DNA of 64,000 nt from Maridesulfovibrio sp. (GTDB lineage Bacteria > Desulfobacterota > Desulfovibrionia > Desulfovibrionales > Desulfovibrionaceae), in the NCBI RefSeq assembly GCF_963678865.1, contig NZ_OY787459.1:3552501-3616500 (forward strand), written 5' to 3'. The position numbers were made by a program, and so were the translations under genes. The notes under the pieces were generated by a model, which saw nothing but the letters and a program-made list of their open reading frames with translations, searched no databases and was not told the DNA's origin. Below are positions 1 to 11,521 of this stretch, piece by piece (position 1 is the stretch's first letter; every line of letters begins with the position of its first letter).

Positions 1-1970
<1,970 letters not shown>

Positions 1971-1983
1971 TTCTTCTCTTCCC

Positions 1984-2110
1984 TTAACTTTGCTTATGGC
2001 ACGCCATCTGCGAATTTTAAAATTTAATTTGTCGGCTCACGTATTAAGATACGCTTCGCCAACAAATGAAATTTGAAAATCCACATCTGACGCACCCTAA
2101 GCCAAGTTAA
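1984..2110 (+). repeat. Long imperfect inverted repeat in the 23S-5S spacer
   Basis: Two 49-nt arms (1984-2032 and 2062-2110) are reverse complements with scattered mismatches, several compatible with G-U pairing. The loop contains a further GTAT/ATAC stem at 2041-2052. As RNA this would fold into one long hairpin immediately 3' of 23S. A role in RNase III processing of the rRNA precursor is inference. A smaller hairpin (GAATC/GATTC, about 2111-2130) follows it. Confidence 0.75.
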
Positions 2111-2171
2111 GAATCTTCTTTAGAGGATTCTATTTTGACAATATATTTTGCTCATCGATAGCAAGCCAAAT

Positions 2172-2288
2172 TTGCTTGCGACCATTGAGGAGAGGTCACA
2201 CCCGACCCCATTCCGAACTCGGAAGTTAAGCTCTCCATCGCCGATGATACTGCTAGGTAGCTAGTGGGAAAGTAGGTCGTCGCAAGCT
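2172..2288 (+). rRNA. rrf: 5S ribosomal RNA
   Basis: A sequence of about 117 nt carries the conserved 5S core CCCGACCCCATTCCGAACTC (2201-2220) followed by GGAAGTTAAG. The 5' end TTGCTTGCGAC pairs with the 3' end GTCGCAAGC, giving helix I and the boundaries. It lies downstream of 23S in the standard order and is followed directly by a terminator. Confidence 0.95.
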
Positions 2289-2297
2289 TTTATTTCT

Positions 2298-2328
2298 AAG
2301 CCCTGATTAAGTTCAGGGCTTTTTTTTG
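2298..2328 (+). terminator. Intrinsic terminator of the rRNA operon
   Basis: Perfect 9-bp stem AAGCCCTGA/TCAGGGCTT with a 6-nt loop, followed by a run of T. It ends the rRNA operon just after 5S. Confidence 0.9.
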
Positions 2329-2413
2329 CCTTATGAATTTATTTATAGACCGGCATAGATACATGTGCGGGATTTATGAATAATCCTGACAAAGGCTGTC
2401 TGATTAAGTGTGT

Positions 2414-3523
2414 TTATATCTTAAACGTCCTGATAAATTTACGATCAATATAGTCCTTTATCTTGAATGCCAATTTCCCTGAGAAAATGATGGACCACTT
2501 GCACAGGATACCGATATCGCCTCCAAGATTGTAAATGAGTAGATATTTACCACCTGGATCAAACTGCTCTAGTTCCCTGCCTTCCAGCGCCGCCATCAAA
2601 TTGTTATAAAGAACGTGGTTCTCTCTTACCGCATAGACACCGACCTTATCTAGAGGGTGCGGTTCAAAATATATGCAGTCACCACCTCCAAAAATATTCT
2701 TATACTTAGTCGATTGCAGAAACTTGTTCACCAGAAGACCTCCATCCGGGCCGGTAGGCAATTTGGATTCAGTGAATATATTTGACGGTTTTACACCTAT
2801 TGCTGGAAATATCAGATCCGCAGTAAATGAACGTCCATCCTGCAAGATAATCCGTTCTTTGCCGATTTCTTCCACATATGACCCTTCAATTATTTCAATC
2901 CCGCGTTCCTGAAAAATGCTCCGAGCCAATACGCCGATCTTTTCCGGAAAATGCCGCATTAAGCCGCGTCCTGCAAAAATTCTGACAGTGCAGGATTTGA
3001 GTTTTTCCTGTTGTGCCATCTGCCAAATATTACCGGCAATCTCAAGCGATGAAGGACCGCCTCCTACAACAGCAACCGTCAGTGGTTCATTTTTGCCGCG
3101 ACGAATGAGTTCTTCTCGTGCTTGTATGAGTCCTTCGATCGGCTTGGCCGCATAGATATTCTCTGTTTTGACGATTTTCTCTTTTGGAACATATGAACCA
3201 GCGTTACAGGAAAGGACATCATAGGCAATCTCTTGCCCTGAGTTTTCAAGCACAACCACCAAGCGGTCAGTGTCAATCCGGAAAACTTTATTTTTTACAA
3301 AATTTGCGCCCTGATCCTCCACTACTTTGCGGGTATGGAAACGGATGTCGCCTGGCTGATAGGTTCCGCCAAGCATCCCCGGACCCATGCCGGAATAGTA
3401 ATGGTAATCGGACGGCTGTACTACCGTTACTCCATACCCTTTATCTATGAATGAACTAATTTTTGATAAGGTTACCATGTGGGCGTGTCCCCCGCCGATT
3501 AGTACAAGCTGCTTTGCTGCCAT
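2414..3523 (-). CDS. FAD-dependent pyridine nucleotide-disulfide oxidoreductase (SelD-associated/NDH-2-like family)
   Basis: A protein of 369 aa. The N-terminus has the FAD-binding dinucleotide fold VLIGGGHAH, followed by an YYSGMGPGMLGGTY motif typical of the family found fused or linked to selenophosphate synthetase (Nterm_to_SelD). A second nucleotide fold VAVVGGGPSSLEIA lies mid-protein, and a GVKPSN...GGGDC region closes the FAD site. The C-terminus (KDYIDRKFIRTF) resembles type II NADH dehydrogenases. The start at 3523 is preferred over 3580 because the FAD fold begins directly after it and AGGA/GGAAG precedes it. The likely role is membrane-associated NAD(P)H or quinone oxidoreductase; the substrate is unknown. 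No selD lies nearby. Confidence 0.75.
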   Translation of the reverse strand: MAAKQLVLIGGGHAHMVTLSKISSFIDKGYGVTVVQPSDYHYYSGMGPGMLGGTYQPGDIRFHTRKVVEDQGANFVKNKVFRIDTDRLVVVLENSGQEIAYDVLSCNAGSYVPKEKIVKTENIYAAKPIEGLIQAREELIRRGKNEPLTVAVVGGGPSSLEIAGNIWQMAQQEKLKSCTVRIFAGRGLMRHFPEKIGVLARSIFQERGIEIIEGSYVEEIGKERIILQDGRSFTADLIFPAIGVKPSNIFTESKLPTGPDGGLLVNKFLQSTKYKNIFGGGDCIYFEPHPLDKVGVYAVRENHVLYNNLMAALEGRELEQFDPGGKYLLIYNLGGDIGILCKWSIIFSGKLAFKIKDYIDRKFIRTFKI

Positions 3524-3711
3524 GCTTCCTAGTCCTATTAATTTAGTATTCGGCTCCTGATTGTACGGCAAAAGGCGCACTGGCGTCTACCTTGATTGTT
3601 AGTCTGTACTCCGCATGGTTAGCGTGTTGGGTGCTCTGTGTCCGGCAAAGGCCCCCTAAGCAAAGTGGCACAATCTCGGTTGGCGTAAGATAATAGTTGC
3701 ATTGTTTAATT

Positions 3712-3730
3712 GAATTTGATAATCATTTTC
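3712..3730. promoter_or_regulatory. Candidate Fur box
   Basis: The 19-mer GAATTTGATAATCATTTTC matches 15 of 19 positions of the classical Fur consensus (GATAATGATAATCATTATC). It lies between the divergent oxidoreductase (start 3523) and glycosyltransferase (start 3812). A 12-nt perfect palindrome TTGATTAATCAA follows at 3745-3756. No experimental support is available. Confidence 0.45.
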
Positions 3731-3811
3731 TTAGAAAGAAAGAGTTGATTAATCAATGATGATCGCAATTTAACTTCCCAATTCGCACTTGCTTAGAGTA
3801 TAAGAAAATGT

Positions 3812-5455
3812 ATGCATAAGCTCTTGTTGATAAATTGTATCCGTCCGCTGGTCGATGCCTTTGAGGGCTTGGGATGTGATGTAAAACATTTCCATGTTCA
3901 GGAAAGGGAATTTGATATTGCGGCCCGGCTTGCGGAAATGGATTTTGAGCCGGACATCCTCTTGCAACAGGAATATCTGGGCAGAAGACTTTTTCTCCGG
4001 GGCTTGCATGAACTGGATTGCATAAAGATTTTTTGGTCTGTCGATACTCATATGAATATGTTTTGGCATGCATATTATGCCGATCTTTTCGATTGTGTAC
4101 TCACTACTCAAAAGAAATTTGTGCCCAAGCTTAAAAAAGAATGCAGTGCTGCTGTTGAGTGGATGCCGTGGATGGCTATTCCTTCCAAACCGGATCAAGG
4201 TACGGGGCTTGTTCCTCACACAAGGCGGGAGCATGGTATAACATTCGTTGGCAGAGTCAGCAGCCACAGGCGGTCTCGAAAATGGTTTTTGAATTTTCTT
4301 GAGTCCCGATATGACCTGAATTCCGTAGATGGTCTGAACTTTGCCCAGATGATGGAAGTGTACCGCAAAACCCGCATTGTTCCCAACGAAGCTATTTTTG
4401 GAGAGGTCAACTTCCGGCTTTTCGAGGCCGCTTCTTCAGCTTGTGCTGTTGTGACTCCTTATGTGGGAGAAGAACTTGGCGAATTGTTTGAAATAGGAAG
4501 TGAAATAGCAGTTTATAATGATGTGCTTGAGCTTAAGGTTATTTTGGATCGTTTAACAAGGGATAAATCTCTGTCCGGATCTGTGGGAATGGCAGCTTAT
4601 GCCCGTGTTTTAAAAGACCATCTACCACGTTCACGAGCTGTTTCCATTCTTGATATTGCCGGGAACGTGAGCAAACGTACGATCTCTAATCAAAGAGAGG
4701 AACTGCTGCTTTGCATGTGTGAATTTTTGCTTGGTGAAGCTGGAGATGCCGCTGTTGACTGGAACCGGCTTCTCAGAAGACTTCTCAGCCTTGAAAGTTG
4801 TGAACTCCGTGATGCTACCTTGTTCAGGATTTATACCCGTTCCGGTAAATCTGAGTTGTTTATGAAGGCTGTTCGCCCTTATCTGGAAAAGAATTCTGCA
4901 GGAAGTGGCTGTTCTTTCAATATGACAGCTTCTTTGTGTGCCGCTAAACTTGATCAATGGGAAGTTGCAAAGCATTTTTGGTATACATACAGTTCTAAAG
5001 GTAAAATCTTTTCTGCAATAAGACCCGAAAACAATGTTCATCTGTTGAAGCTTTGGGGTGAAGCCATGTATAAATGCGGACTCAGTATTCGTTCAGGCGT
5101 TGCTTTTAATGAAATTGAAGGTATACCTTCATGTGCCTCAGATTGTTATTTTGCAGCCTTGTACAGAAATCCTTCTGATAAGGATATATATAATCGGTTG
5201 GGTCTGCTATTTCGTGCAGTACAGGGTGGAGAGCCGGACAGGCTTGGTTTCTTGTCCCATCTCTCGTTGCATTATCCTGAAAACTGGCGCATAAGTGCAG
5301 ATGTTGGAATTCTAAATTTAAAAGTCTTCCGTATGGAGGAAGGTCTTACAGAATTGGATAATGCCCGTGTTTTGGCAGAACGGTCCGGTCAGGAGCGTTT
5401 TTTTAAACGCAAAATGGATATTGAAGTTCCACTGTACAATAAGTTGCTTAACTAA
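3812..5455 (+). CDS. CgeB-family glycosyltransferase-like protein with C-terminal repeat region
   Basis: A protein of 547 aa. The first roughly 280 residues fit the CgeB/DUF3880 type of glycosyltransferase: an N-terminal LLINCIRPLVDAFEGLG Rossmann start, a FWSVDTHMNMFWH segment, a FVGRVSSHR motif beginning the second lobe, and EAIFGEVNFRLFEAASSACAVVTPYVGEE, the usual nucleotide-sugar binding stretch. The remaining roughly 250 residues look helical, with TPR-like blocks (for example DCYFAALYRNPSDKDIYNRLGLL). CgeB-like transferases occur near flagellar and chemotaxis genes in Desulfovibrio and may modify surface proteins, but the acceptor is unknown. No strong ribosome binding site is visible before the ATG. 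An Hpt gene follows after about 50 bp. Confidence 0.65.
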   Translation: MHKLLLINCIRPLVDAFEGLGCDVKHFHVQEREFDIAARLAEMDFEPDILLQQEYLGRRLFLRGLHELDCIKIFWSVDTHMNMFWHAYYADLFDCVLTTQKKFVPKLKKECSAAVEWMPWMAIPSKPDQGTGLVPHTRREHGITFVGRVSSHRRSRKWFLNFLESRYDLNSVDGLNFAQMMEVYRKTRIVPNEAIFGEVNFRLFEAASSACAVVTPYVGEELGELFEIGSEIAVYNDVLELKVILDRLTRDKSLSGSVGMAAYARVLKDHLPRSRAVSILDIAGNVSKRTISNQREELLLCMCEFLLGEAGDAAVDWNRLLRRLLSLESCELRDATLFRIYTRSGKSELFMKAVRPYLEKNSAGSGCSFNMTASLCAAKLDQWEVAKHFWYTYSSKGKIFSAIRPENNVHLLKLWGEAMYKCGLSIRSGVAFNEIEGIPSCASDCYFAALYRNPSDKDIYNRLGLLFRAVQGGEPDRLGFLSHLSLHYPENWRISADVGILNLKVFRMEEGLTELDNARVLAERSGQERFFKRKMDIEVPLYNKLLN

Positions 5456-5507
5456 CATGGAATATGGTAGGCGCAAAGCTGTAATCATTATTTAGCGGAG
5501 GACGGAA

Positions 5508-5852
5508 ATGTCTGATGTGGTTTTCAATAAGCCGGCTTTTTATAACCACCTGGGTGGGGATCTGGAGCTTGGTAATGAAATTTTGAATGTTTACATTGTT
5601 GATGCACCTGAACGGTTAAGGGCGTTAAAGGACGCTCTTTCCAGTGGAGAAAATGCTCAGATTATTAAGTACTCCCATGCATTAAAAGGAATTTCTGCAA
5701 CAATCAGGGCCGGGATTGTGACCTCTTTGGCTGAGCAGATAGAATTTGCTGCCCGTAAAGGTGATCTGGAGACTGTCAGTGCTTGTATACCGCAGGTTGC
5801 AGTGGAGCTGGAAAAACTCTTGGAAGTAATTCACAAACATCTTGGTGCGTAA
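5508..5852 (+). CDS. Hpt domain phosphotransfer protein
   Basis: A free-standing histidine phosphotransfer domain of 114 aa. The phospho-accepting site is His57 in YSHALKG, within the four-helix-bundle pattern of Hpt domains. It has no kinase or receiver domain, so it must relay phosphate between partners encoded elsewhere, possibly to the degenerate hybrid kinase at 8938. GGAGGA upstream of the ATG gives a clear ribosome binding site. It sits directly before a chemoreceptor gene, although about 180 bp of AT-rich DNA separates them, so separate transcription is possible. Confidence 0.85.
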   Translation: MSDVVFNKPAFYNHLGGDLELGNEILNVYIVDAPERLRALKDALSSGENAQIIKYSHALKGISATIRAGIVTSLAEQIEFAARKGDLETVSACIPQVAVELEKLLEVIHKHLGA

Positions 5853-6033
5853 TTTTTTTAATTTTAGAAAATGCTGCAAAATAGTCACTAAGAATAAATA
5901 AATTTTTGTTATCGGCAGTATGTTTTATGTACTTAAATATCCTTCTGGTTTGGTAGGAACCGGAATCGGAAGGACATATTGTTCTGTAATTATTATCATC
6001 AGGTAATAGAACATCACCAACAGGAGACATCAG

Positions 6034-8034
6034 ATGTTCAAGAACTTAAAGCTTGGATGGAAGATCGGAGGGGGTTTTGTAGTCGTGCTGCTGCTGACAG
6101 CGGTTGTCGGAGCTGTCGGCTGGTTCGGACTTTCAAAGGTTGCGAATGAGTCCCAGCGTACTGAAGTAGTCAGCAATGCAGTTACCAATATGTACAATTC
6201 GCGTTTGATGGTCTTGTATTATACTTTACAGGGTAACGAAGAGTATAAAGATAAATTTCAAAAATCTATTGATGATATTGGCAGGTACGTTTCAACCAGT
6301 AAGGATATTTTTTCCGGCAAAGGATTGGAAGGAGTTACGTCCATTGCTGGGGGAGCTGCTGAATATAGTAAGATTTTTAAAAACTTTACCCAGCTGGAAG
6401 ATAAGAAAAAGGAAGCCATAAGTAATTGTATTTCCGCTGCAGGGGAGCTGAATTCCGCTCTGGAAAATGTTGTGGATCTTGCCCACGAGACCATGGGAAA
6501 AGGAATAAGCGGCTCTGATAGCGCACTGGATTTGGATGCTGTCTTTTCTGCGTATTCCAAGATTAATAATCTTGAAAAAAAATTCATTAACACCCGCTAT
6601 ACCTTTGCTAACTATTTGCGTACCGGCAATCCTGATTTTGCGGAACAGACCCGATCCGTTTTGAATTCCGTAATTGCTGACTGCGAAGATCTGCGGAGGA
6701 ACAGCTGGGTAGCAAATAATGACGGGCTTGATATCAATGAACTTGAAAGGTCCGCTCAGGCCTACCTTGAAGGTTTCGACCTGATTGTGAAAACGATTGA
6801 TATTCAGAATGAAGATTTGAAGTCTATGGCTGCAATTGGTGCAGATGCATTGGATTTGAGTCAGAGAATGCTCGATGATCAGCAGGTAGCCGCTCAGGAT
6901 GTTATCAGCTCTTCATTTTCTATGATTTTAGGCGGGTTGGCCTTGGCCCTCTTGTGTGGTGCGGTTATTTCAATAACTGTAACCAGAATTATTACCGCGC
7001 CGATCCGTAAGGGCGTGGATTTTGCCGAGCACATGGCTCAGGGAGATTTTACCAGAACCCTGGAAATCGAACAGCGGGATGAAATAGGCATACTGGCGGC
7101 AGCCTTAAACGATATGGTTGTCCGGCTGTCATCTGTTGTTGCTGAGGTCGGTGTTTCTTCCGAAAATGTAGCCTCAGGCAGTGAAGAGCTTTCCGCAACT
7201 GCTGAAAGTCTTTCTCAGGCTTCTACAGAACAGGCAGCCAATGTGGAGGAAGTTTCCTCTTCCATGGAAGAGATGACTGCCAACATCAGGCAGAATGCCG
7301 AGAACGCACATCAGACTGAACAGATAGCTCTGCAGTCTTCGCAACAGGCTGAGGAAGGCGGAGAAGCTGTTACCAGAGCTGTTGACGCCATGAAAAATAT
7401 TGCGGAGAAAATTTCCATTATTGAAGAGATTGCCCGCCAGACCAACCTCCTTGCCTTAAACGCAGCCATTGAAGCAGCCCGTGCAGGTGAGCACGGTAAG
7501 GGATTTGCTGTTGTTGCCGCTGAAGTGCGCAAGCTTGCTGAACGAAGCGGAGCTGCGGCGGGTGAAATCGGTGAACTCTCCTCAAGCACTGTGAGTGTTG
7601 CTGAGCGGGCTGGAGAAATGCTGAACCAGCTTGTGCCTGACATTAAGAAAACTGCTGAACTGGTACAGGAAATCGCAGCAGGCAGCAGTGAGCAGCTTTC
7701 CGGTGCGGAGCAGATCAACAAGGCTGTACAGCAGCTAGATCAGGTTACCCAGCAGAATGCTTCCGCTTCTGAGGAAATGGCTTCCACATCCGAGGAACTG
7801 TCAAGTCAGGCTGAGCAATTGCAACAGGTTATGAGTTTTTTCAGGGTCAGCAATCATTCTGCCCCAAAAGTTCAGGCTTTGCCTGCAGCAAGGATGACTA
7901 AAAGGCCTGTTGCCCGTAAAGCCTCCGCACCTGTCGCTCCGGTCAGGGAAGTTTATGCTGAAGCGGAAAGTTCCGGCGGCGTTTCGCTGGATATGGGTAG
8001 TGACTTTTCTGACAGTGATTTTGAAAAATTCTGA
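6034..8034 (+). CDS. Methyl-accepting chemotaxis protein
   Basis: A transmembrane chemoreceptor of 666 aa. The first membrane segment is at residues about 11-32 and the second at about 295-317, enclosing a roughly 260-residue periplasmic sensor of helical character. A HAMP domain follows (about 318-370), then the signalling domain with the highly conserved hairpin tip [19 protein letters not shown] (from residue about 464) and [21 protein letters not shown]. It would control a CheA kinase through CheW, which is encoded next. There is no C-terminal NWETF-type pentapeptide; the tail is Ala/Pro/Lys-rich and ends acidic. The ligand is unknown. AGGAG precedes the start. Confidence 0.93.
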   Translation: MFKNLKLGWKIGGGFVVVLLLTAVVGAVGWFGLSKVANESQRTEVVSNAVTNMYNSRLMVLYYTLQGNEEYKDKFQKSIDDIGRYVSTSKDIFSGKGLEGVTSIAGGAAEYSKIFKNFTQLEDKKKEAISNCISAAGELNSALENVVDLAHETMGKGISGSDSALDLDAVFSAYSKINNLEKKFINTRYTFANYLRTGNPDFAEQTRSVLNSVIADCEDLRRNSWVANNDGLDINELERSAQAYLEGFDLIVKTIDIQNEDLKSMAAIGADALDLSQRMLDDQQVAAQDVISSSFSMILGGLALALLCGAVISITVTRIITAPIRKGVDFAEHMAQGDFTRTLEIEQRDEIGILAAALNDMVVRLSSVVAEVGVSSENVASGSEELSATAESLSQASTEQAANVEEVSSSMEEMTANIRQNAENAHQTEQIALQSSQQAEEGGEAVTRAVDAMKNIAEKISIIEEIARQTNLLALNAAIEAARAGEHGKGFAVVAAEVRKLAERSGAAAGEIGELSSSTVSVAERAGEMLNQLVPDIKKTAELVQEIAAGSSEQLSGAEQINKAVQQLDQVTQQNASASEEMASTSEELSSQAEQLQQVMSFFRVSNHSAPKVQALPAARMTKRPVARKASAPVAPVREVYAEAESSGGVSLDMGSDFSDSDFEKF

Positions 8035-8127
8035 TAAGCACTGGTTGTTTTTGTCAGCTTGATATATAGTTAGAAGAATCAGGCTGTGTTTTGTTTACAG
8101 GGATGATCAAATTGAGGCAGGTGGAAA

Positions 8128-8676
8128 ATGAGTACTGAGATAAATAGCACTACCAACCAGTATCTGACGTTTACTTTGAACAAGGATATTTACGCACTGG
8201 ATATCGCCAGTGTACGAGAAGTGCTGGAACTTACTCCCATAACCAGAATTCCCAGAACCCCCAAGTTCATGCGCGGGGTGATTAATCTGAGGGGACACGC
8301 TGTTCCCGTTGTCGATATGCGCCTTAAATTCGGTATGAGCAGGACTGAAGATACTATCAATACCTGCATCATCATCGTAGAGGTGTCATTTGACGGGGAA
8401 AGCACGGTTATGGGTGCTTTGGCTGATTCAGTGCGGGAGGTTATTGAGCTTACCGAAAATATGATTGAAGAACCTCCCAGAATGGGAACCACAATCAAGA
8501 CTGAATTCATTCGGGGAATGGGTAAACAGGATGATGATTTTGTAATCATTCTGGACATTAATAAGATTCTCTCTGTTGAGGAATTGGCCATGCTCAAGAA
8601 CGTGCAGCAGGATTCTCCTTCCGCCGAGACGGTCCCTGAAGTCAATCAGGAGCAGGGGATGACGTTGAGCCTGTAA
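8128..8676 (+). CDS. cheW: Chemotaxis adaptor protein CheW
   Basis: A single CheW domain of 182 aa: YLTFTLNKDIYALDIASVREV at the N-terminus, then IPRTPKFMRGVINLRGHAVPVVDMRLKFG, the signature of the family. A roughly 30-residue acidic tail (from about residue 155) lies beyond the domain. It couples chemoreceptors to CheA at the membrane array. It follows the receptor gene by 93 bp and ends at a strong terminator, so the two probably form one transcription unit. No CheA lies in this window, so the kinase is supplied from elsewhere. Confidence 0.93.
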   Translation: MSTEINSTTNQYLTFTLNKDIYALDIASVREVLELTPITRIPRTPKFMRGVINLRGHAVPVVDMRLKFGMSRTEDTINTCIIIVEVSFDGESTVMGALADSVREVIELTENMIEEPPRMGTTIKTEFIRGMGKQDDDFVIILDINKILSVEELAMLKNVQQDSPSAETVPEVNQEQGMTLSL

Positions 8677-8699
8677 AAATTATTTGTGATGCAATGTTT

Positions 8700-8733
8700 A
8701 AGCCCGTTTCCCAGTGTGGGAAACGGGCTTTTT
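8700..8733 (+). terminator. Intrinsic terminator after cheW
   Basis: Stem AGCCCGTTTCCC/GGGAAACGGGCT (12 bp, 8701-8729) with a 5-nt loop and a T run. Confidence 0.92.
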
Positions 8734-8937
8734 CTGTCTTAATTATGATGCTTGAATCGGTTTTGGTGCAGAATTAATCCAATTGAATAACTGGGGGGGC
8801 GCATAATCATTTACAGGAAAAGCAATAGCAAGGCATTGGTTGTTATGTATCAAAAATATTAGTAGGGTCTTTCGGTAATATTTGAACCGGGCATTTCGGC
8901 TATGCCCCTTTCGTCTGATGACATGTCAGGATTTATA

Positions 8938-10911
8938 ATGTCGAAGAAAAATATATTGATTTTTATCTACTGCCTTGCAGCTGTTTTTTCTTTTTTTGCG
9001 GGAGTGGTTCTTGCCGGTGACAACCGGCTGCCTGTGTTGTTGACCTCAACAGCCGGTTTTCTTCTATTTGCAGCAGCCGGTTTTAAATTCCGGCGGGAAT
9101 TTATTAAGGAGCGTATCGGCCGTGAAGAGCAGCTTTATTCTGTTGTAAGCAACAGCGGAGCTGTTTTTTTTATGGCTGACACACACGGTGGGTTGATTTA
9201 CGCCGATAACGGCTGCCGCAGTCTGGAGAAAAAAATATCTCCGGATTGTTCGACGAGCGAGTTTTCTTCTATTTTTCCTTATCTCCATGAAGAATCGAAA
9301 TTTATTTCATTGCGGGAACAACTCGGCAGTGAGGGGGGAGTATGCAGGTTTGAGACGGAGCATGATTGTCCCACCGGGCAGCGCATAGTTCTCAGCCATA
9401 CATTGCAGGAGCTGTACGCCCCGGATGGCTGTGTCTGTGCTTTGGCCGGAACGATCCGTGATATTTCCGTATTGCGGGAGGCTCAGGATGCTTTGGCAAA
9501 AGAAGGGCGTTATTTTGACGCTGTTCTGGACGGGGTGGAGGAAGCTGTATTCGTATATGATCTGGAAGGTAACCTTCTCAAGGTGAATAAGCGTGTTGCC
9601 GATTTTGCCGGAACCGGAGACCCCGAACTCTGCAGAGGAATAAATCTTCATAATTATCTTGCCCCGCATGTTTCGGATGCGGCGATGCAGGGTGTCCGGG
9701 ATATTATCGGCAGTGGAAAGGATTGTTGTCTACAGATACCAGTTACTAATTCAAGTGGAGAGAAAGTCTTGCTTGATGTGAGGAATTACCTTTGCCGTGA
9801 TGAAAGCGGCAACCCGGAAGCTATAGTTGGATTTGCCCGCAGAGCTTCAAAGCAGACTGAACATCATGAAACAGATATAGTCAAAGGTGATTCCTCAATG
9901 ATGCAGATTCTTTGTCATGAACTGCGTACGCCGCTGGCCGGGATCATCGGCAGTCTGCATGTGCTGGATACAAAGGTTCATGACCCTGAGGCAAAAGAAT
10001 ATATCCAGAAATGCGTGGTCTCGGTAGAGCGCTTCAAAAATGTGGTCAACAGCTCTTTGAAAGGGTTGGCCGGGAGTCCTGATGAAGCTGAAAAGGAATC
10101 CCTTGATCCCGCTGCTTGTTTTGGAAAAGCTGTAGAGTTGTTTTTACCGGCTGCTTCCATACAGAACCGGAATATAACCCTGTCCATCGGTTCCGGCTTA
10201 CCGGAGGCTGTGTTTTGCCGTCGCAATAGTTTGCCGCAGGCTCTGTTCAGCCTGATCAATAAAGGGCTGGAGTTTTTTCCTGACTCGGATATTTCTGCCG
10301 GGGTAAAAATGTGTGCAGCCTTCGAAGGGTGTCCGTCAATTGCTTTTTACGTCAGCGGCTACAGGCACAATGCCTCGACTGAGGATAACATTTATGTGGA
10401 AAGTCTTGAAAACGCAGCCGGGACAATCGGGGCTGAACTTTATTTTGAACCGGGAGCAACAACCGAATTTGGCTTTAAAATTCCGGTAGCGCCAGACGGG
10501 AGTAATAAGGCAAAAGATATTGAGTCGGTTCAGGATTTGCGGATTATGCTCGCTGAGGACGACATAAGCAGTCAGGTTTTTATGCGCAGAAAGCTTGAAA
10601 GCTGGGGGCATATGGTGCGTACCGCCAGTACCGGAGTCGAAGTAATTAATTACATGAAAGAACATGAATACGATCTGGTATTGATGGATCTTCAGATGCC
10701 GGAAATGAACGGTTTTGATGCCATAGCTTCAATCCGGGAGTGTGAATCCCCCAGGAACCGCATTCCCATCATTGTAATGAGTGCCTATGGCCGGGAAAGT
10801 GATTTTGAGAGGATGTCAGATCTGGGGGTGGATGATTATATTGTAAAGCCTGTCAGCACGGATGATCTGGAAAAGGCTTTGGAGCGTCTTGTCTCACTGG
10901 GAAGGCTTTAG
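8938..10911 (+). CDS. Hybrid sensor kinase-like protein with degenerate ATP-binding domain and intact receiver
   Basis: A protein of 657 aa. Two membrane segments lie near the N-terminus (IFIYCLAAVFSFFAGVVLA and LLTSTAGFLLFAAAGF). Two PAS-like regions follow, then a HisKA H-box with His327 in CHELRTPL, and a C-terminal receiver (LAEDDIS, LMDLQMPEMNG, VMSAYG, IVKP) with all expected residues. Between them the catalytic domain is poor: the N-box aligns as QALFSLINKGLEFF, with both Asn positions replaced, and no DxGxG motif is visible (FYVSGYRHN instead). It may therefore act as a sensor or phosphatase, or be phosphorylated by a partner. The start at 8938 is chosen because AGGA lies 6 nt before it; 8902 is the longest option. 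It overlaps the convergent marC-like gene by 4 bp. Confidence 0.8.
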   Translation: MSKKNILIFIYCLAAVFSFFAGVVLAGDNRLPVLLTSTAGFLLFAAAGFKFRREFIKERIGREEQLYSVVSNSGAVFFMADTHGGLIYADNGCRSLEKKISPDCSTSEFSSIFPYLHEESKFISLREQLGSEGGVCRFETEHDCPTGQRIVLSHTLQELYAPDGCVCALAGTIRDISVLREAQDALAKEGRYFDAVLDGVEEAVFVYDLEGNLLKVNKRVADFAGTGDPELCRGINLHNYLAPHVSDAAMQGVRDIIGSGKDCCLQIPVTNSSGEKVLLDVRNYLCRDESGNPEAIVGFARRASKQTEHHETDIVKGDSSMMQILCHELRTPLAGIIGSLHVLDTKVHDPEAKEYIQKCVVSVERFKNVVNSSLKGLAGSPDEAEKESLDPAACFGKAVELFLPAASIQNRNITLSIGSGLPEAVFCRRNSLPQALFSLINKGLEFFPDSDISAGVKMCAAFEGCPSIAFYVSGYRHNASTEDNIYVESLENAAGTIGAELYFEPGATTEFGFKIPVAPDGSNKAKDIESVQDLRIMLAEDDISSQVFMRRKLESWGHMVRTASTGVEVINYMKEHEYDLVLMDLQMPEMNGFDAIASIRECESPRNRIPIIVMSAYGRESDFERMSDLGVDDYIVKPVSTDDLEKALERLVSLGRL

Positions 10912-11519
10912 CGGTTAAGGACATTGTTTATATAGTAGGCAACCCCGTCCTCAAGCATCTGTACTGATAAAAGGATAAGAATAAGCCCCATAAGCCTTTC
11001 GCAGGCCCGAAGTCCTCTTTTGCCCAGAACGCGGGACATGGTCGGTCCGGTCATCATAATGGCAAAACTCATCCCCCAAGCAATCAGCACCCCGGAAAGT
11101 ACATTCAGTCCGGCATCACCCTTTGAGCCGTAGACCATTACCGCCGCCAGCAGAGACGGTCCGGCGAAGAGCGGCACTGCTATGGGTACAATGAAAGGGT
11201 CTTTTTCTACGTCTTCAGTCGTGCTTTCCGGTTTTGGGAAAATCATTTTCATGGAAATGATGAATAGAATTACGCCACCTGCGATCCTCAGGGTGGATTG
11301 GTGGATGTTGAGCATTTTCATCAGTCCCGCGCCCAGATACATGAACAGGATAGTAATCCCCAGTGCAAAGAAAAGTTCACGGAGTAGAATTTTGCGCTGC
11401 CGTGAAGGCGAGTAGTCCCGAAGCATGGACAAACAGACCGGGAGGTTGCCCAGAGGGTCCATGATCAGGAATAGGGGAAATGCAATCTCGAAGATTGTGC
11501 TGAGCTGGATTGCTGCCAT
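10908..11519 (-). CDS. MarC family integral membrane protein
   Basis: A protein of 203 aa with about six hydrophobic segments and the MarC-family pattern: FPLFLIMDPLGNLPVCLSML near the N-terminus, RIAGGVILFIISMKMIFP in the middle, and VPLFAGPSLLAAVMVYG. The family is widespread and its transport role is unsettled; the old link to multiple antibiotic resistance is not supported. It lies 2 bp downstream of the aldolase gene, so the two are probably co-transcribed. The end overlaps the convergent kinase gene by 4 bp. Confidence 0.85.
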   Translation of the reverse strand: MAAIQLSTIFEIAFPLFLIMDPLGNLPVCLSMLRDYSPSRQRKILLRELFFALGITILFMYLGAGLMKMLNIHQSTLRIAGGVILFIISMKMIFPKPESTTEDVEKDPFIVPIAVPLFAGPSLLAAVMVYGSKGDAGLNVLSGVLIAWGMSFAIMMTGPTMSRVLGKRGLRACERLMGLILILLSVQMLEDGVAYYINNVLNR

Positions 11520-11521
11520 GG

